A stretch of DNA of 64,000 nt, from the NCBI RefSeq assembly GCF_029688735.1, contig NZ_JARULD010000004.1:124001-188000 (forward strand), read 5' to 3'. Below are positions 25,727-33,517 of this stretch, piece after piece; position 1 is the first letter of the stretch; each line of letters begins with the position of its first letter. The notes beneath the pieces were generated by a model that was given only the letters and a program-made list of their open reading frames with translations, was not told where the DNA came from and ran no database searches. This DNA comes from Qipengyuania flavescens (GTDB lineage: Bacteria > Pseudomonadota > Alphaproteobacteria > Sphingomonadales > Sphingomonadaceae). The translations under genes and the position numbers were made by a program.

Positions 25727-26838
25727 CCGAGAATGTCGGCGACCGTGCGATACTGGTAGCCAAGCTCTTGTGCGACGGCTTCATAGGTCACCGCACCCTT
25801 GTGCACGTTCAACCCTTCGGCGAGGTGCGGATCGCTACGTAGCGCTTCCTTCCAGCCGAGATCGGCGATGCGCAGCGCATGCGGCAGCGTCACATTGTTC
25901 AGCGCATAGGTGCTGGTGCGCGCGACCGCACCGGGCATGTTGGCAACGCAGTAATGGACGATGTCGTCGACCACATAGGTCGGATCGGCATGGGTGGTCG
26001 GCTTGCTGGTTTCGAAGCAGCCGCCCTGGTCGATCGCAACGTCGACGAGCACTGCGCCCTTCTGCATGTCGCCGAGCATTTCGCGGGTGACCAGCTTGGG
26101 CGCCGCTGCGCCGGGGATCAGCACCGCGCCGATGACGAGGTCCGCTTGGCAAACCGAATCATGGAGATTTGCGCGGTTGGAGAACCGGGTGGAAGCCCGC
26201 GCTTCGAAGAAGGTGCCGACCTTCTCCAGCACTTCGGGATCGCGGTCGAGGATCGTCACGTCCGCGCCGAGGCCAACCGCCATCTGCGCGGCATTGAAGC
26301 CGACCACGCCGCCGCCGATCACGACGACCTTGCCCGGCATCACGCCCGGCACGCCGCCCAGCAGCACGCCGCGGCCGCCATGCGCTTTCTCGAGCGCGCT
26401 GGCGCCCGCCTGCACGCTCATGCGCCCGGCCACTTGGCTCATCGGCTTCAGCAGCGGCAGCTGGCCGCGCGGGCCGGTCACGGTTTCATACGCGATGGCC
26501 GTCACGCCGCTGGCGACGAGGTCCTTGGTCTGCTCCGGATCGGGCGCGAGGTGGAGGTAGGTGTAGAGGATCTGGTCCTCGCGCAGCTTGGCGCGTTCCA
26601 CCGCTTGCGGTTCCTTGACCTTCACCACCATCTCGCACTCGGCGAAGATCGGGTCCGGCCCGTCGACGATTTTCGCACCGGCAGCGACATATTGCGCGTC
26701 GGTCGCGTCGATGCCGCAGCCGGCCTGGGTTTCGATCCACACCTCGTGGCCCCGCGCGGTCAGTTCGCGCGCGCTCTCCGGCGTCAGGCCGACGCGGTAT
26801 TCGTGGTTCTTGATTTCCTTGGGGCTGCCGATGCGCAT
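25723..26838 (-). CDS. ald: Alanine dehydrogenase
   Basis: 371 residues. This NAD-dependent enzyme interconverts alanine and pyruvate plus ammonia. GSPKEIKNHEYRVGLTP opens the protein. VKVKEPQ carries the substrate Lys and YLHLAPDPE the catalytic His. The NAD-binding loop VVIGGGVVGFNAAQMA is central, and VDVAIDQGGCFETSKPTTH and HYCVANMPGAVARTST are family signatures. The ATG at 26838 matches the usual start; the longer reading adds 15 non-conserved residues. Confidence 0.96.
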   Translation of the reverse strand: MRIGSPKEIKNHEYRVGLTPESARELTARGHEVWIETQAGCGIDATDAQYVAAGAKIVDGPDPIFAECEMVVKVKEPQAVERAKLREDQILYTYLHLAPDPEQTKDLVASGVTAIAYETVTGPRGQLPLLKPMSQVAGRMSVQAGASALEKAHGGRGVLLGGVPGVMPGKVVVIGGGVVGFNAAQMAVGLGADVTILDRDPEVLEKVGTFFEARASTRFSNRANLHDSVCQADLVIGAVLIPGAAAPKLVTREMLGDMQKGAVLVDVAIDQGGCFETSKPTTHADPTYVVDDIVHYCVANMPGAVARTSTYALNNVTLPHALRIADLGWKEALRSDPHLAEGLNVHKGAVTYEAVAQELGYQYRTVADILG

Positions 26839-26953
26839 GGGGAGGACTCCGTTATCTGCGCCGCCCGTTACATCTGCAACCATCTACGGGCAAGCCCGCC
26901 CTCGACGGAATACGAACAGAGGTCGGCCAAGCGAACGTACTACATCGGGTCGC

Positions 26954-28501
26954 TCAGCGGGCGGTGTCGGACCCCGGCGCAGACCATGCAGTTGCGATGC
27001 TGTTTCCGTCGCCGGAGATCCGCGTCTCGACGAAACGGGCATCGTCTCCGAGGCCTGCCATCGCCGTATCGATCGCCTCTTCACCGCCGGTCAGCACGGC
27101 CCGTACGCCGGTGCGGCTGGCGGCCCAGCCGACCAGTGCGAGGCGCAGGGCGTTGTCGGCATCGAGTCCGTCCTCGTCCACCGTAATGTCGGGCAACGGC
27201 AAGAGCGGCGGGCGCAGCTCTACCGACCAGCCGGGTGCCTGCGCGGCCAGCCGCCGCTCGAGTTCGCGATAGCCGGACAGGGTAAGCCCCTCCAGCGCAT
27301 TGGCTTGCGCCACGGCGCGGCGGTTGTCACGGTCGACGAGGACGGCGGACCGCTCGACCCCGGCGACCAGCGCCAGCCGCTCGCCAAGCGCGGCAATCTG
27401 CCGTTCGGTCGCTTCCGCCTGCTCGCGGGCGCGGGCTTGCGCCAGGGCAGCCTGTTCCGCCGCGCCCGGATCGGTGCCGACGCGGAACTGGTCGATCCTG
27501 ACCGAAACCTCTTCGTCCAGCGCCCGCGCAAGCGAGCGCCCGAGGTCGGTGTTGGCGTTGGCGCGGAATTCGGGCGTGAGGACGCTCGCCGTAATCAGCA
27601 CGGGATCGGCATCCCAGTCGATCTCCAGCGTATCGATGCGCGACTGCGGGTCGAAGGCATCCTCGATCGTATTGCGCACGATCCGTTGCCCGTTGCTCTC
27701 GTTCGCGATCTGCACCAGTGAAAAGCCCAGCGGTATGGCGAGCGCGATGAAGGTGATGAGGATGCCGACGCTTTCGAACATGCCCTGCCGGCTCGATCGC
27801 GTGGACCTGAAGCCATACAGCCGCGCCATGACGAAAGCGGACAGCGCGATGGTCAACAGGTTGGTGACGAACAGCATCAGTGCGCCGCCGAATACCGTCC
27901 AGTTCCAGGTCGCCAGGCCGAAGCCGACCACGGCGAGCGGCGGCATCAGGGCCGTGGCGATGGCAACGCCGACGATGGTCCCCTCGCGCCCGCGGATCAT
28001 CGCATAGCTGCCCGCCAGGGCGGAGAAGAGGGCGACGAGCAGGTCGAACAGGCTTGGCCTCGTGCGCGAAGCGATTTCCTCGGTCACGGTCTGCAAGGGC
28101 GAGAGCCAGACGATCAGCGCGCAGAAGAGGATTGCGACCAGCGTGCCCCAGAACAGCGCCTTGGCGCACAGGCGCAGCCAGGTGAACTTGCCCTCCGCCA
28201 GCGCGAAACCCGCTCCCAGAATCGGGCCCATCAGCGGAGACAGCAGCATCGCCCCGATCACGACCGCAGGCGAGGACAGCAGTAGGCCGAGGATCGCGAT
28301 CCCCGCCGACATGCAGATCATGAAGATGTAACGCGGCGTCAGCGAGCTTTCGGCAGCGATCTTCTGCAAGACCTTGCCGTGCTCGACCCCGTCGGCCACA
28401 TCGTTCCGCCACCAGCCCACGGTATAGCCCCACAGCGCGTCGATCGGCGTGCGGTATTGCGACTGGGCGGATGTCACGGCGGCGCTTTGCGGCGCGGTCA
28501 T
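26954..28501 (-). CDS. DUF389 (TIGR00341-type) membrane protein
   Basis: 515 residues. After a cytoplasmic N-terminus come five or six membrane helices with the DUF389 hallmark LSSPAVVIGAMLLSPLMGPILGAG and a later VGVAIATALMPPLAVVGFGLA. The C-terminal half (from about residue 255) is soluble, with a charged coiled-coil near 345-375. The function of the family is unknown; some members are induced by stress. Single gene, with a 129-bp gap upstream. Confidence 0.85.
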   Translation of the reverse strand: MTAPQSAAVTSAQSQYRTPIDALWGYTVGWWRNDVADGVEHGKVLQKIAAESSLTPRYIFMICMSAGIAILGLLLSSPAVVIGAMLLSPLMGPILGAGFALAEGKFTWLRLCAKALFWGTLVAILFCALIVWLSPLQTVTEEIASRTRPSLFDLLVALFSALAGSYAMIRGREGTIVGVAIATALMPPLAVVGFGLATWNWTVFGGALMLFVTNLLTIALSAFVMARLYGFRSTRSSRQGMFESVGILITFIALAIPLGFSLVQIANESNGQRIVRNTIEDAFDPQSRIDTLEIDWDADPVLITASVLTPEFRANANTDLGRSLARALDEEVSVRIDQFRVGTDPGAAEQAALAQARAREQAEATERQIAALGERLALVAGVERSAVLVDRDNRRAVAQANALEGLTLSGYRELERRLAAQAPGWSVELRPPLLPLPDITVDEDGLDADNALRLALVGWAASRTGVRAVLTGGEEAIDTAMAGLGDDARFVETRISGDGNSIATAWSAPGSDTAR

Positions 28502-28630
28502 GGCAATTCGTCTCCTACGTGCGGTGCCATCTAAGAAAGGTTTGCGCGACGATGTAGAAGGACGAGGCGCGTATGTCGCGCTTCAATTTCGGACCGGCGC
28601 ATCGACCGGCGCGAACCGAGAGCCGGTCGT

Positions 28631-28894
28631 TTAGTCGCTTCTTTCCGCGAGCATCGAGAGGCGGGCCATCGGAACGATTTCCCCAAGCTCGAACGCCCCC
28701 TCGATCCGGCCCTCGAAAACGTCTCCCTCGCGCAGCCAGCGGTCCTCGATACTGGTCCAGTTCGGGTTGGGGAACGCACCGTTGAATTGGACATTGCGGC
28801 GTACACCCGGACTGACGACTTCTACGCGGACGGTACGCCCGAAGAGGCCGTTCTTGACGACGCCAAGGATCCGAAAAGTGGGTGTGTCGGTCAT
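28631..28894 (-). CDS. Small conserved-looking protein of unknown function
   Basis: 87 residues starting at the ATG at 28894, which has GAGGGAG eight bases upstream; an earlier in-frame ATG would place this ribosome site inside the gene. Predicted mostly beta (RILGVVKNGLFGRTVRVEVV, RRNVQFNGAF, DVFEGRIEGAF). No signal peptide or membrane helix. It lies behind a terminator at the end of the double-glycine peptide cluster, so it could be a regulator or a self-protection protein, but nothing in the sequence proves this. Confidence 0.6.
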   Translation of the reverse strand: MTDTPTFRILGVVKNGLFGRTVRVEVVSPGVRRNVQFNGAFPNPNWTSIEDRWLREGDVFEGRIEGAFELGEIVPMARLSMLAERSD

Positions 28895-28913
28895 GTCCAG
28901 CTCCCTCTGGCGC

Positions 28914-28945
28914 AAAAGGGGAGATCGGCGCTTGCCGACCTCCCC
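28914..28945 (-). terminator. Rho-independent terminator within the small-peptide cluster
   Basis: Read leftwards, a 12-bp stem (28934-28945 with 28918-28929, one G-U pair, 4-nt loop) is followed by TTTT at 28917-28914. It sits between the 72-residue membrane peptide gene and the 87-residue gene. It would end or attenuate transcription of the three upstream small genes. Confidence 0.72.
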
Positions 28946-28971
28946 CCGAAATTGCGCAAATGCGGCGGCGG

Positions 28972-29190
28972 TCAGGCCAGGGTGACCAGCCGTTCTCCCA
29001 ACGCTTTGGCAGTGTTATAAATCGGCCCCAGAGCGGTCATCAACCCCACGATCATCAAGCCGAGCGCAATCGCCTCCATCACGAACTGGACCGGATGCTC
29101 GCGCATCTTGCTCCACAGTTCGGCGACATCGAGCGGCGAACCGGTCAATGCCCGGTCCAGCGGTATCACGCGGTTGGAAAATAGTATCAT
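28972..29190 (-). CDS. Small membrane peptide, third gene of the double-glycine cluster
   Basis: 72 residues with a single strongly hydrophobic helix (about 34-57, rich in Met, Leu, Gly) flanked by a polar N-terminus and a basic/amphipathic tail. GGGAG precedes the ATG by seven bases. Only 25 bp separate it from the double-glycine peptide gene upstream. Small one-helix proteins in this position are often immunity proteins or further bacteriocin-like peptides, but there is no double-glycine leader here. Confidence 0.55.
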   Translation of the reverse strand: MILFSNRVIPLDRALTGSPLDVAELWSKMREHPVQFVMEAIALGLMIVGLMTALGPIYNTAKALGERLVTLA

Positions 29191-29215
29191 GATCTGCTCC
29201 CTGACCGAATGGATC

Positions 29216-29425
29216 TTACGACCCTTCTTGCGTGGTCTCTTCCGTGTCCGGCGTGGTGCGCGTAAGTTCGCGACCCAGTTCTTTCGCGCCTTCGTAAAGC
29301 GCGACATAGCCATCGCGAAGGGTCCACAGAAGCCGAACGGTGGTGAGCACACCCCCGTTGGTCGCATCGATTTCCTGGCCGTCGAGCGACTGGATGCCGG
29401 TGACCGGTGTGTTTGCGGTGTTCAT
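29216..29425 (-). CDS. Double-glycine leader peptide B (bacteriocin-like)
   Basis: 69 residues. The first 25 end in SLDGQEIDATNGG, matching the L-x(3)-E-I/L-x(4)-G-G pattern of leaders cut by C39-peptidase ABC exporters. The remaining 44 residues begin VLTTVRLLWTLRDGY, amphipathic, and end in a Thr/Glu-rich tail. GAGAGGA lies seven bases before the ATG. It is 35 bp behind peptide A and shares its leader pattern, as in two-peptide class II bacteriocins. No exporter gene is in the window. Confidence 0.62.
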   Translation of the reverse strand: MNTANTPVTGIQSLDGQEIDATNGGVLTTVRLLWTLRDGYVALYEGAKELGRELTRTTPDTEETTQEGS

Positions 29426-29460
29426 TGTTCAATCCTCTCGAAAATCGTGTGCGTCGGCGA

Positions 29461-29670
29461 TCAACCGGCGTCCTGCTCGGCCTTGCGCTGTTCGTCTTCG
29501 GCAATGCCGGTGAAGATCCCATCGACGAGGCCGATGAGCGCGGTCGTCGCTGCGACCGCACCAAGCGCGGCCAGCGGGACGATGCCGCCATTGACGCTTT
29601 CGATTTCGTCGAAGGTGAGTTCGGCGCATTGGGCCGAACGGCTGAATTCGGAATGGTTTGACGTGTACAT
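29461..29670 (-). CDS. Double-glycine leader peptide A (bacteriocin-like)
   Basis: 69 residues. Leader 1-29 ends with ELTFDEIESVNGG, a textbook double-glycine cleavage motif. The 40-residue core starts IVPLAALGAVAATTALIGLV, a hydrophobic Gly/Ala-rich helix with a GxxxG-like spacing, and ends in a charged tail. GAGAGGGG lies just ahead of the ATG and is predicted to be locked in a long 5' UTR hairpin (29675-29743). Resembles lactobin/cerein-type class IIb precursors. A competence-like or signalling peptide is the alternative. Confidence 0.68.
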   Translation of the reverse strand: MYTSNHSEFSRSAQCAELTFDEIESVNGGIVPLAALGAVAATTALIGLVDGIFTGIAEDEQRKAEQDAG

Positions 29671-29674
29671 GGCG

Positions 29675-29743
29675 CCCCTCTCAGGTTCGCATCGAGATTA
29701 CGGACAAGCTTGTCCGCAAGCGAAACCTGCCGACCGAGAGGGG
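29675..29743 (-). promoter_or_regulatory. 5' UTR hairpin sequestering the ribosome site of peptide A
   Basis: In the minus-strand transcript, CCCCTCT (upstream) pairs with AGAGGGG, which is the Shine-Dalgarno sequence. CAGGTT pairs with AACCTG and CGC with GCG, separated by a 7-nt bulge and one bulged base. The apical part holds a perfect 14-bp palindrome, GGACAAGCTTGTCC (29702-29715). Opening this structure would be needed to translate the first double-glycine peptide. Confidence 0.6.
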
Positions 29744-29833
29744 GTGCAGTCCATATGGCAACCGGTCTAGGTCGGTGCGTCTAGATCGAAGCAACTATGC
29801 CGGCGCGCCGAAGACGGTGCCGCGTGATCTGCT

Positions 29834-32173
29834 TCAAATCGGATTGCCGTCCTGGTCGCGGAAAATCTCGCGGCGGCCGACGTGGTTGGCCGGGCCGACG
29901 AGGCCTTCGCTTTCCATCCGCTCGATCCACTTGGCCGCAGTGTTGTAGCCCACGCCCATCTGGCGCTGGAGCCACGATCCGCTGGCCTTCTGGTTCTCGA
30001 TCACGATCTGGCAGGCCTGGCGATACTTGCGCTCGTCCGGATCGTCGGACGCGGTGAATTCGTCCTCGAAGCTATAACCGCCGTCTTCCGGCTCTTCGGT
30101 GACGGCATCGACGTAATCGGGCTTGCCCTGTTCGCGCCAGTGGTCGGCCACCTTCTCGACTTCCTCGTCGCTGACGAAGGGACCGTGCACGCGCAGCATG
30201 GCGCCGGTATTGGGCTTGTAGAGCATGTCGCCCTTGCCGAGCAGCTGCTCCGCGCCCTGTTCGCCCAGGATCGTGCGACTGTCGATGCGGCTGGTGACCT
30301 TGAAGCTGATGCGTGTCGGCAAATTGGCCTTGATGACGCCGGTGATGACGTCGACCGAGGGGCGCTGCGTCGCCATGATCAGGTGGATGCCGGCCGCGCG
30401 GCTCTTCTGGCTGAGGCGCTGGATCAGCACCTCGATTTCCTTGCCGACGGTGACCATGAGGTCGGCCAGCTCGTCGACGATCAGCACGATCAGCGGCAGC
30501 GGTTCGTAATCGAGCTGCTCTTCCTCGTAGATTTCCTCGCCGGTCTCCGGATCGAAGCCGGTTTGTACGCGGCGGCCGAGCGGTTTGCCCTTTTCGGCCG
30601 CCTTCTTCACCTTCTCGTTGAAACCGGCGATGTTGCGCGAGTTCACGCTCGACATCATGCGATAGCGCTTCTCCATCTCCTCCACCGCCCATTTGAGCGC
30701 GCGCACGCTCTTGTGCGGCTCGGTCACGACCGGGCTGAGGAGGTGGGGGATGTCGTCGTAGGTCTTGAGCTCCAGCACCTTGGGATCGATCAGGATCAGG
30801 CGGCACTCGTCCGGCGTGAAGCGATAGAGCAGCGAGAGCAGGATGGCGTTGAGGCCGACCGACTTGCCGCTGCCGGTGGTACCCGCAACAAGCAGGTGCG
30901 GCATGGCAGCCAGGTCGGCGACGATCGGCTCGCCCGCAATGTCCTTGCCCAGGATCATCGGCAGGCTGCCCGCGTGATCGACGAAGGCCGCGCTGCTGGC
31001 CAGCTGTTTGTAGCTGACCATCTGGCGGTCGGCATTGGGCAGTTCGATGCCGATCACCGTCTTGCCCGGAATGGGCGAGACGCGGGCACTGATCGCACTC
31101 ATGTTGCGCGCGATGTCCTCGGCGAGGCCGACCACGCGGCTGGCCTTGATGCCGGGGGCGGGCTCCAGCTCGTACATGGTGACCACCGGCCCGGCGCGCA
31201 CGGCGGTGATCTCGCCCTTCACATTGAAGTCGTCGAGCACGTTTTCGAGCAGGCGGGCGTTGCGCTCCAGCGCCATCTTGTCGAGCTTGGGCGCGGAATT
31301 TTCCGGCGGATCGTCGAGCAATTCCAGCGTCGGGAGCTGGTAATTGGCGAACATGTCGCGCTGCTTCGCCTTGGCCGGTTTCGGCTGGGCGGGCATGGGT
31401 GCGGGATCGGCGATTTCGGGTGCGCGGCGCGGCTCGCGGAACTCGACCGGCTCGGCCTCGTCTTCTACGTCGGCTGCTGCGGGCTTGGCGCGCTTCTGGC
31501 GCTTCGGGATCAGCGGCAGGTCCGCATCTGCGAGCGCCGGGCGGCGCTTGACGAAATCGGGCAGGGTCAGGAACTGCGCCCAGTCGATGGCGAAGACGCG
31601 CGTGACCAGCACGATGCCCCCGGCCAGCGCGACCAGGGCCAGCGCCAGGACGATCCAGCCCGATGCCGCCTCGCCGAACCGTCCGGCGACCGCCTCGATC
31701 CCCAGACCGCCAAGCTGGCCGAAGAGGCCGCCTAACCCAGCGGGCAAGCTGCCCGTCGCGGGATCGAACAGCAGCGCGAGCACGGTGCCGAGCAACACCA
31801 TGGCAGCGAGCAGCATGGCGAAGGGGCCCCACCAGCGGCCGGGCGTTTCCTGCTCGTCATCGTCCTCTACGCCGGTCCACAAACGGCGCGCGGAGATATA
31901 GAGCAGCGGCAGCAGCAGCGCGGCGGTGATGCCGAAGAAATTCAGCGCGCGTTCGGCAGCCCAGGCTCCGGAGAGGCCCATCCAGTTGCCGATATCGGTG
32001 CCGTCGGCGGCGGTGGAGGGGCTGGGATCGGTCTGGGTGTAGCTGGCCAGCGACAGGGTCAGGAATAGCAGCAGCGCGAACAGCAGGCCCGCCCCCGCCA
32101 TATGCGTGGCGCGGCGGAAGGAGCGGCGGAATGCCGCCCGCCAGTCGGGTGCTGCGCCAGCGCGCGTGGCCAT
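29834..32173 (-). CDS. ftsK: DNA translocase FtsK
   Basis: 779 residues. Four N-terminal membrane helices (within about 25-195) are followed by a Lys/Pro/Ala-rich linker. The RecA-like motor has Walker A GTTGSGKSVG and Walker B LIVLIVDELADLM. The C-terminal winged-helix gamma domain (RQACQIVIENQKASGSWLQRQM and GYNTAAKWIERMESEGLVG) reads the orienting DNA sequences. It segregates chromosome termini at the division septum. Compact relative to E. coli, normal for alphaproteobacteria. Confidence 0.96.
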   Translation of the reverse strand: MATRAGAAPDWRAAFRRSFRRATHMAGAGLLFALLLFLTLSLASYTQTDPSPSTAADGTDIGNWMGLSGAWAAERALNFFGITAALLLPLLYISARRLWTGVEDDDEQETPGRWWGPFAMLLAAMVLLGTVLALLFDPATGSLPAGLGGLFGQLGGLGIEAVAGRFGEAASGWIVLALALVALAGGIVLVTRVFAIDWAQFLTLPDFVKRRPALADADLPLIPKRQKRAKPAAADVEDEAEPVEFREPRRAPEIADPAPMPAQPKPAKAKQRDMFANYQLPTLELLDDPPENSAPKLDKMALERNARLLENVLDDFNVKGEITAVRAGPVVTMYELEPAPGIKASRVVGLAEDIARNMSAISARVSPIPGKTVIGIELPNADRQMVSYKQLASSAAFVDHAGSLPMILGKDIAGEPIVADLAAMPHLLVAGTTGSGKSVGLNAILLSLLYRFTPDECRLILIDPKVLELKTYDDIPHLLSPVVTEPHKSVRALKWAVEEMEKRYRMMSSVNSRNIAGFNEKVKKAAEKGKPLGRRVQTGFDPETGEEIYEEEQLDYEPLPLIVLIVDELADLMVTVGKEIEVLIQRLSQKSRAAGIHLIMATQRPSVDVITGVIKANLPTRISFKVTSRIDSRTILGEQGAEQLLGKGDMLYKPNTGAMLRVHGPFVSDEEVEKVADHWREQGKPDYVDAVTEEPEDGGYSFEDEFTASDDPDERKYRQACQIVIENQKASGSWLQRQMGVGYNTAAKWIERMESEGLVGPANHVGRREIFRDQDGNPI

Positions 32174-32300
32174 GTGTCTCGCCTCTGTGTCGTCGGGAGC
32201 GGGCAGTATGAATCCTCGGCGAGTCCGAGGTCAAGCGGAGTTCGTCGAGCGGGTGTATTTTCCATGCAACACACCCGCCGTCGTGGGGGTGGCGAAGTGC

Positions 32301-32810
32301 TTACGAAAGGCCGTCGATCGCGCCCCAGCGGGGCCAGTTCAGTTCGCGCGCCCGCTCGGCATTCATTCCCCCGAGCGCGATCACCGGCACGGGCGAACGC
32401 TGGGCCAGCACCGAAAATCCCATCGGGCCGAGCGTCGCTCCGCCGGGGTGCGAGGAGGTCGGGAATACGGGAGAAAGGAAGATCCCGTCCGCTTTCGCTT
32501 CGATGGCGGCTTCGATCTCCTCGCCGTTATGCGCGGTGGCCAGACGCAGCCCGGTGCCGAGGCGCTCCGGCGCTCCATAATGCCCATCGGCACCCCAGTC
32601 CTCTGCGCCTGAAAGCACCACGACATGGCCGCACTCGCGCGCGATCAGAGCCAGTTTCTCGAACTGCCTCCGCCGCTCCGCCGGTTCGAGATGATAGTGC
32701 CGGAACACGAAACCCGACCCCTTCGGCAGCGCACGCAATGCCGCCTCCAGCCCGGCATCGTTGCGGGCATCCGACAGCAGCCAGAGCAAAGGGAGGGCCT
32801 GTCCATTCAT
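32301..32810 (-). CDS. Short ThiE/TenI-like protein
   Basis: 169 residues, about 40 shorter than thiamine-phosphate synthase. The region ADGIFLSPVFPTSSHPGGATLGP corresponds to the phosphate-binding strand of ThiE, and VPVIALGGMNAER to its GG loop. The Lys of the canonical PVFPT-x-(T/S)K motif is missing (SSHPG instead) and the chain ends soon after the GG loop. It may be a paralogue without thiamine synthase activity. It starts 19 bp from the divergent yggS start. Confidence 0.7.
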   Translation of the reverse strand: MNGQALPLLWLLSDARNDAGLEAALRALPKGSGFVFRHYHLEPAERRRQFEKLALIARECGHVVVLSGAEDWGADGHYGAPERLGTGLRLATAHNGEEIEAAIEAKADGIFLSPVFPTSSHPGGATLGPMGFSVLAQRSPVPVIALGGMNAERARELNWPRWGAIDGLS

Positions 32811-32829
32811 GCGGCGTCCGCTATAGCGC

Positions 32830-33510
32830 ATGCCCATGGAAAAGGCAGACACTCCGCTCCAGCAGGTTCAGGCCAATATCGCGCAGGCGTGCAAGATCGC
32901 TCGGCGCGATCCGGGCGAGGTGACGCTGGTCGCGGTCAGCAAGACCCACCCGTCAGACGCGATCCAGCCGCTGCTGATCGAGGGCCAGCGCCATTTCGGC
33001 GAGAACCGCGTGCAGGAAGCGCAAGCCAAATGGCCCGCGCTGCGCGAAGAATATCCGGCAGTGCAACTCCACCTCATCGGCCAGTTGCAATCGAACAAGG
33101 CGGACGATGCGGTGGCGCTGTTCGACGCGATCCACTCGCTCGACCGCCCGAGCCTGGTGAAGGCGCTGGGCAAGGCGATGGACAAGACAGGCCGCCGCGT
33201 GCCGTGCTTCGTGCAGGTCGATGTCGGCGAGGAAGAGCAGAAAGGCGGCTGCCCGATCGCCGAACTGCCCGCGCTGCTCGACCAGGCGCGCGAGGCGGAC
33301 ATCCCGGTCGCCGGCCTGATGTGCATCCCGCCGTTCGACATCGAGCCGACGCCGTTCTTCGCCTTGCTCGACAAGCTGGCGCGCGACCACGGACCAGCCG
33401 ATGACTCTTGGGGCCGCAGCATGGGCATGAGCGGCGATTACGAGCCTGCCGTAAAGCTGGGCGCAACGCATGTGCGGGTAGGCACCGCGCTGTTCGGGGA
33501 GCGGGGCTGA
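32830..33510 (+). CDS. yggS: YggS-family PLP homeostasis protein
   Basis: 226 residues, a single TIM-barrel PLP-binding protein related to alanine racemase N-domain. LVAVSKTHPSDAIQPLLIEGQRHFGENRVQE holds the PLP Lys. LHLIGQLQSNKA and the end LGATHVRVGTALFGERG are signatures. It keeps free pyridoxal phosphate in balance. Start at 32830 or at the ATG two codons later. Its 3' end faces glnD with a 7-bp gap. Confidence 0.93.
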   Translation: MPMEKADTPLQQVQANIAQACKIARRDPGEVTLVAVSKTHPSDAIQPLLIEGQRHFGENRVQEAQAKWPALREEYPAVQLHLIGQLQSNKADDAVALFDAIHSLDRPSLVKALGKAMDKTGRRVPCFVQVDVGEEEQKGGCPIAELPALLDQAREADIPVAGLMCIPPFDIEPTPFFALLDKLARDHGPADDSWGRSMGMSGDYEPAVKLGATHVRVGTALFGERG

Positions 33511-33517
33511 GCCTTCC

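Noticed and set aside
32258-32291. GCGGGTGT...ACACCCGC hairpin between the thiE-like gene and ftsK
   Set aside because: 8-bp stem with a 14-nt loop and no U-run; not convincing as a terminator and not repeated elsewhere in the window.
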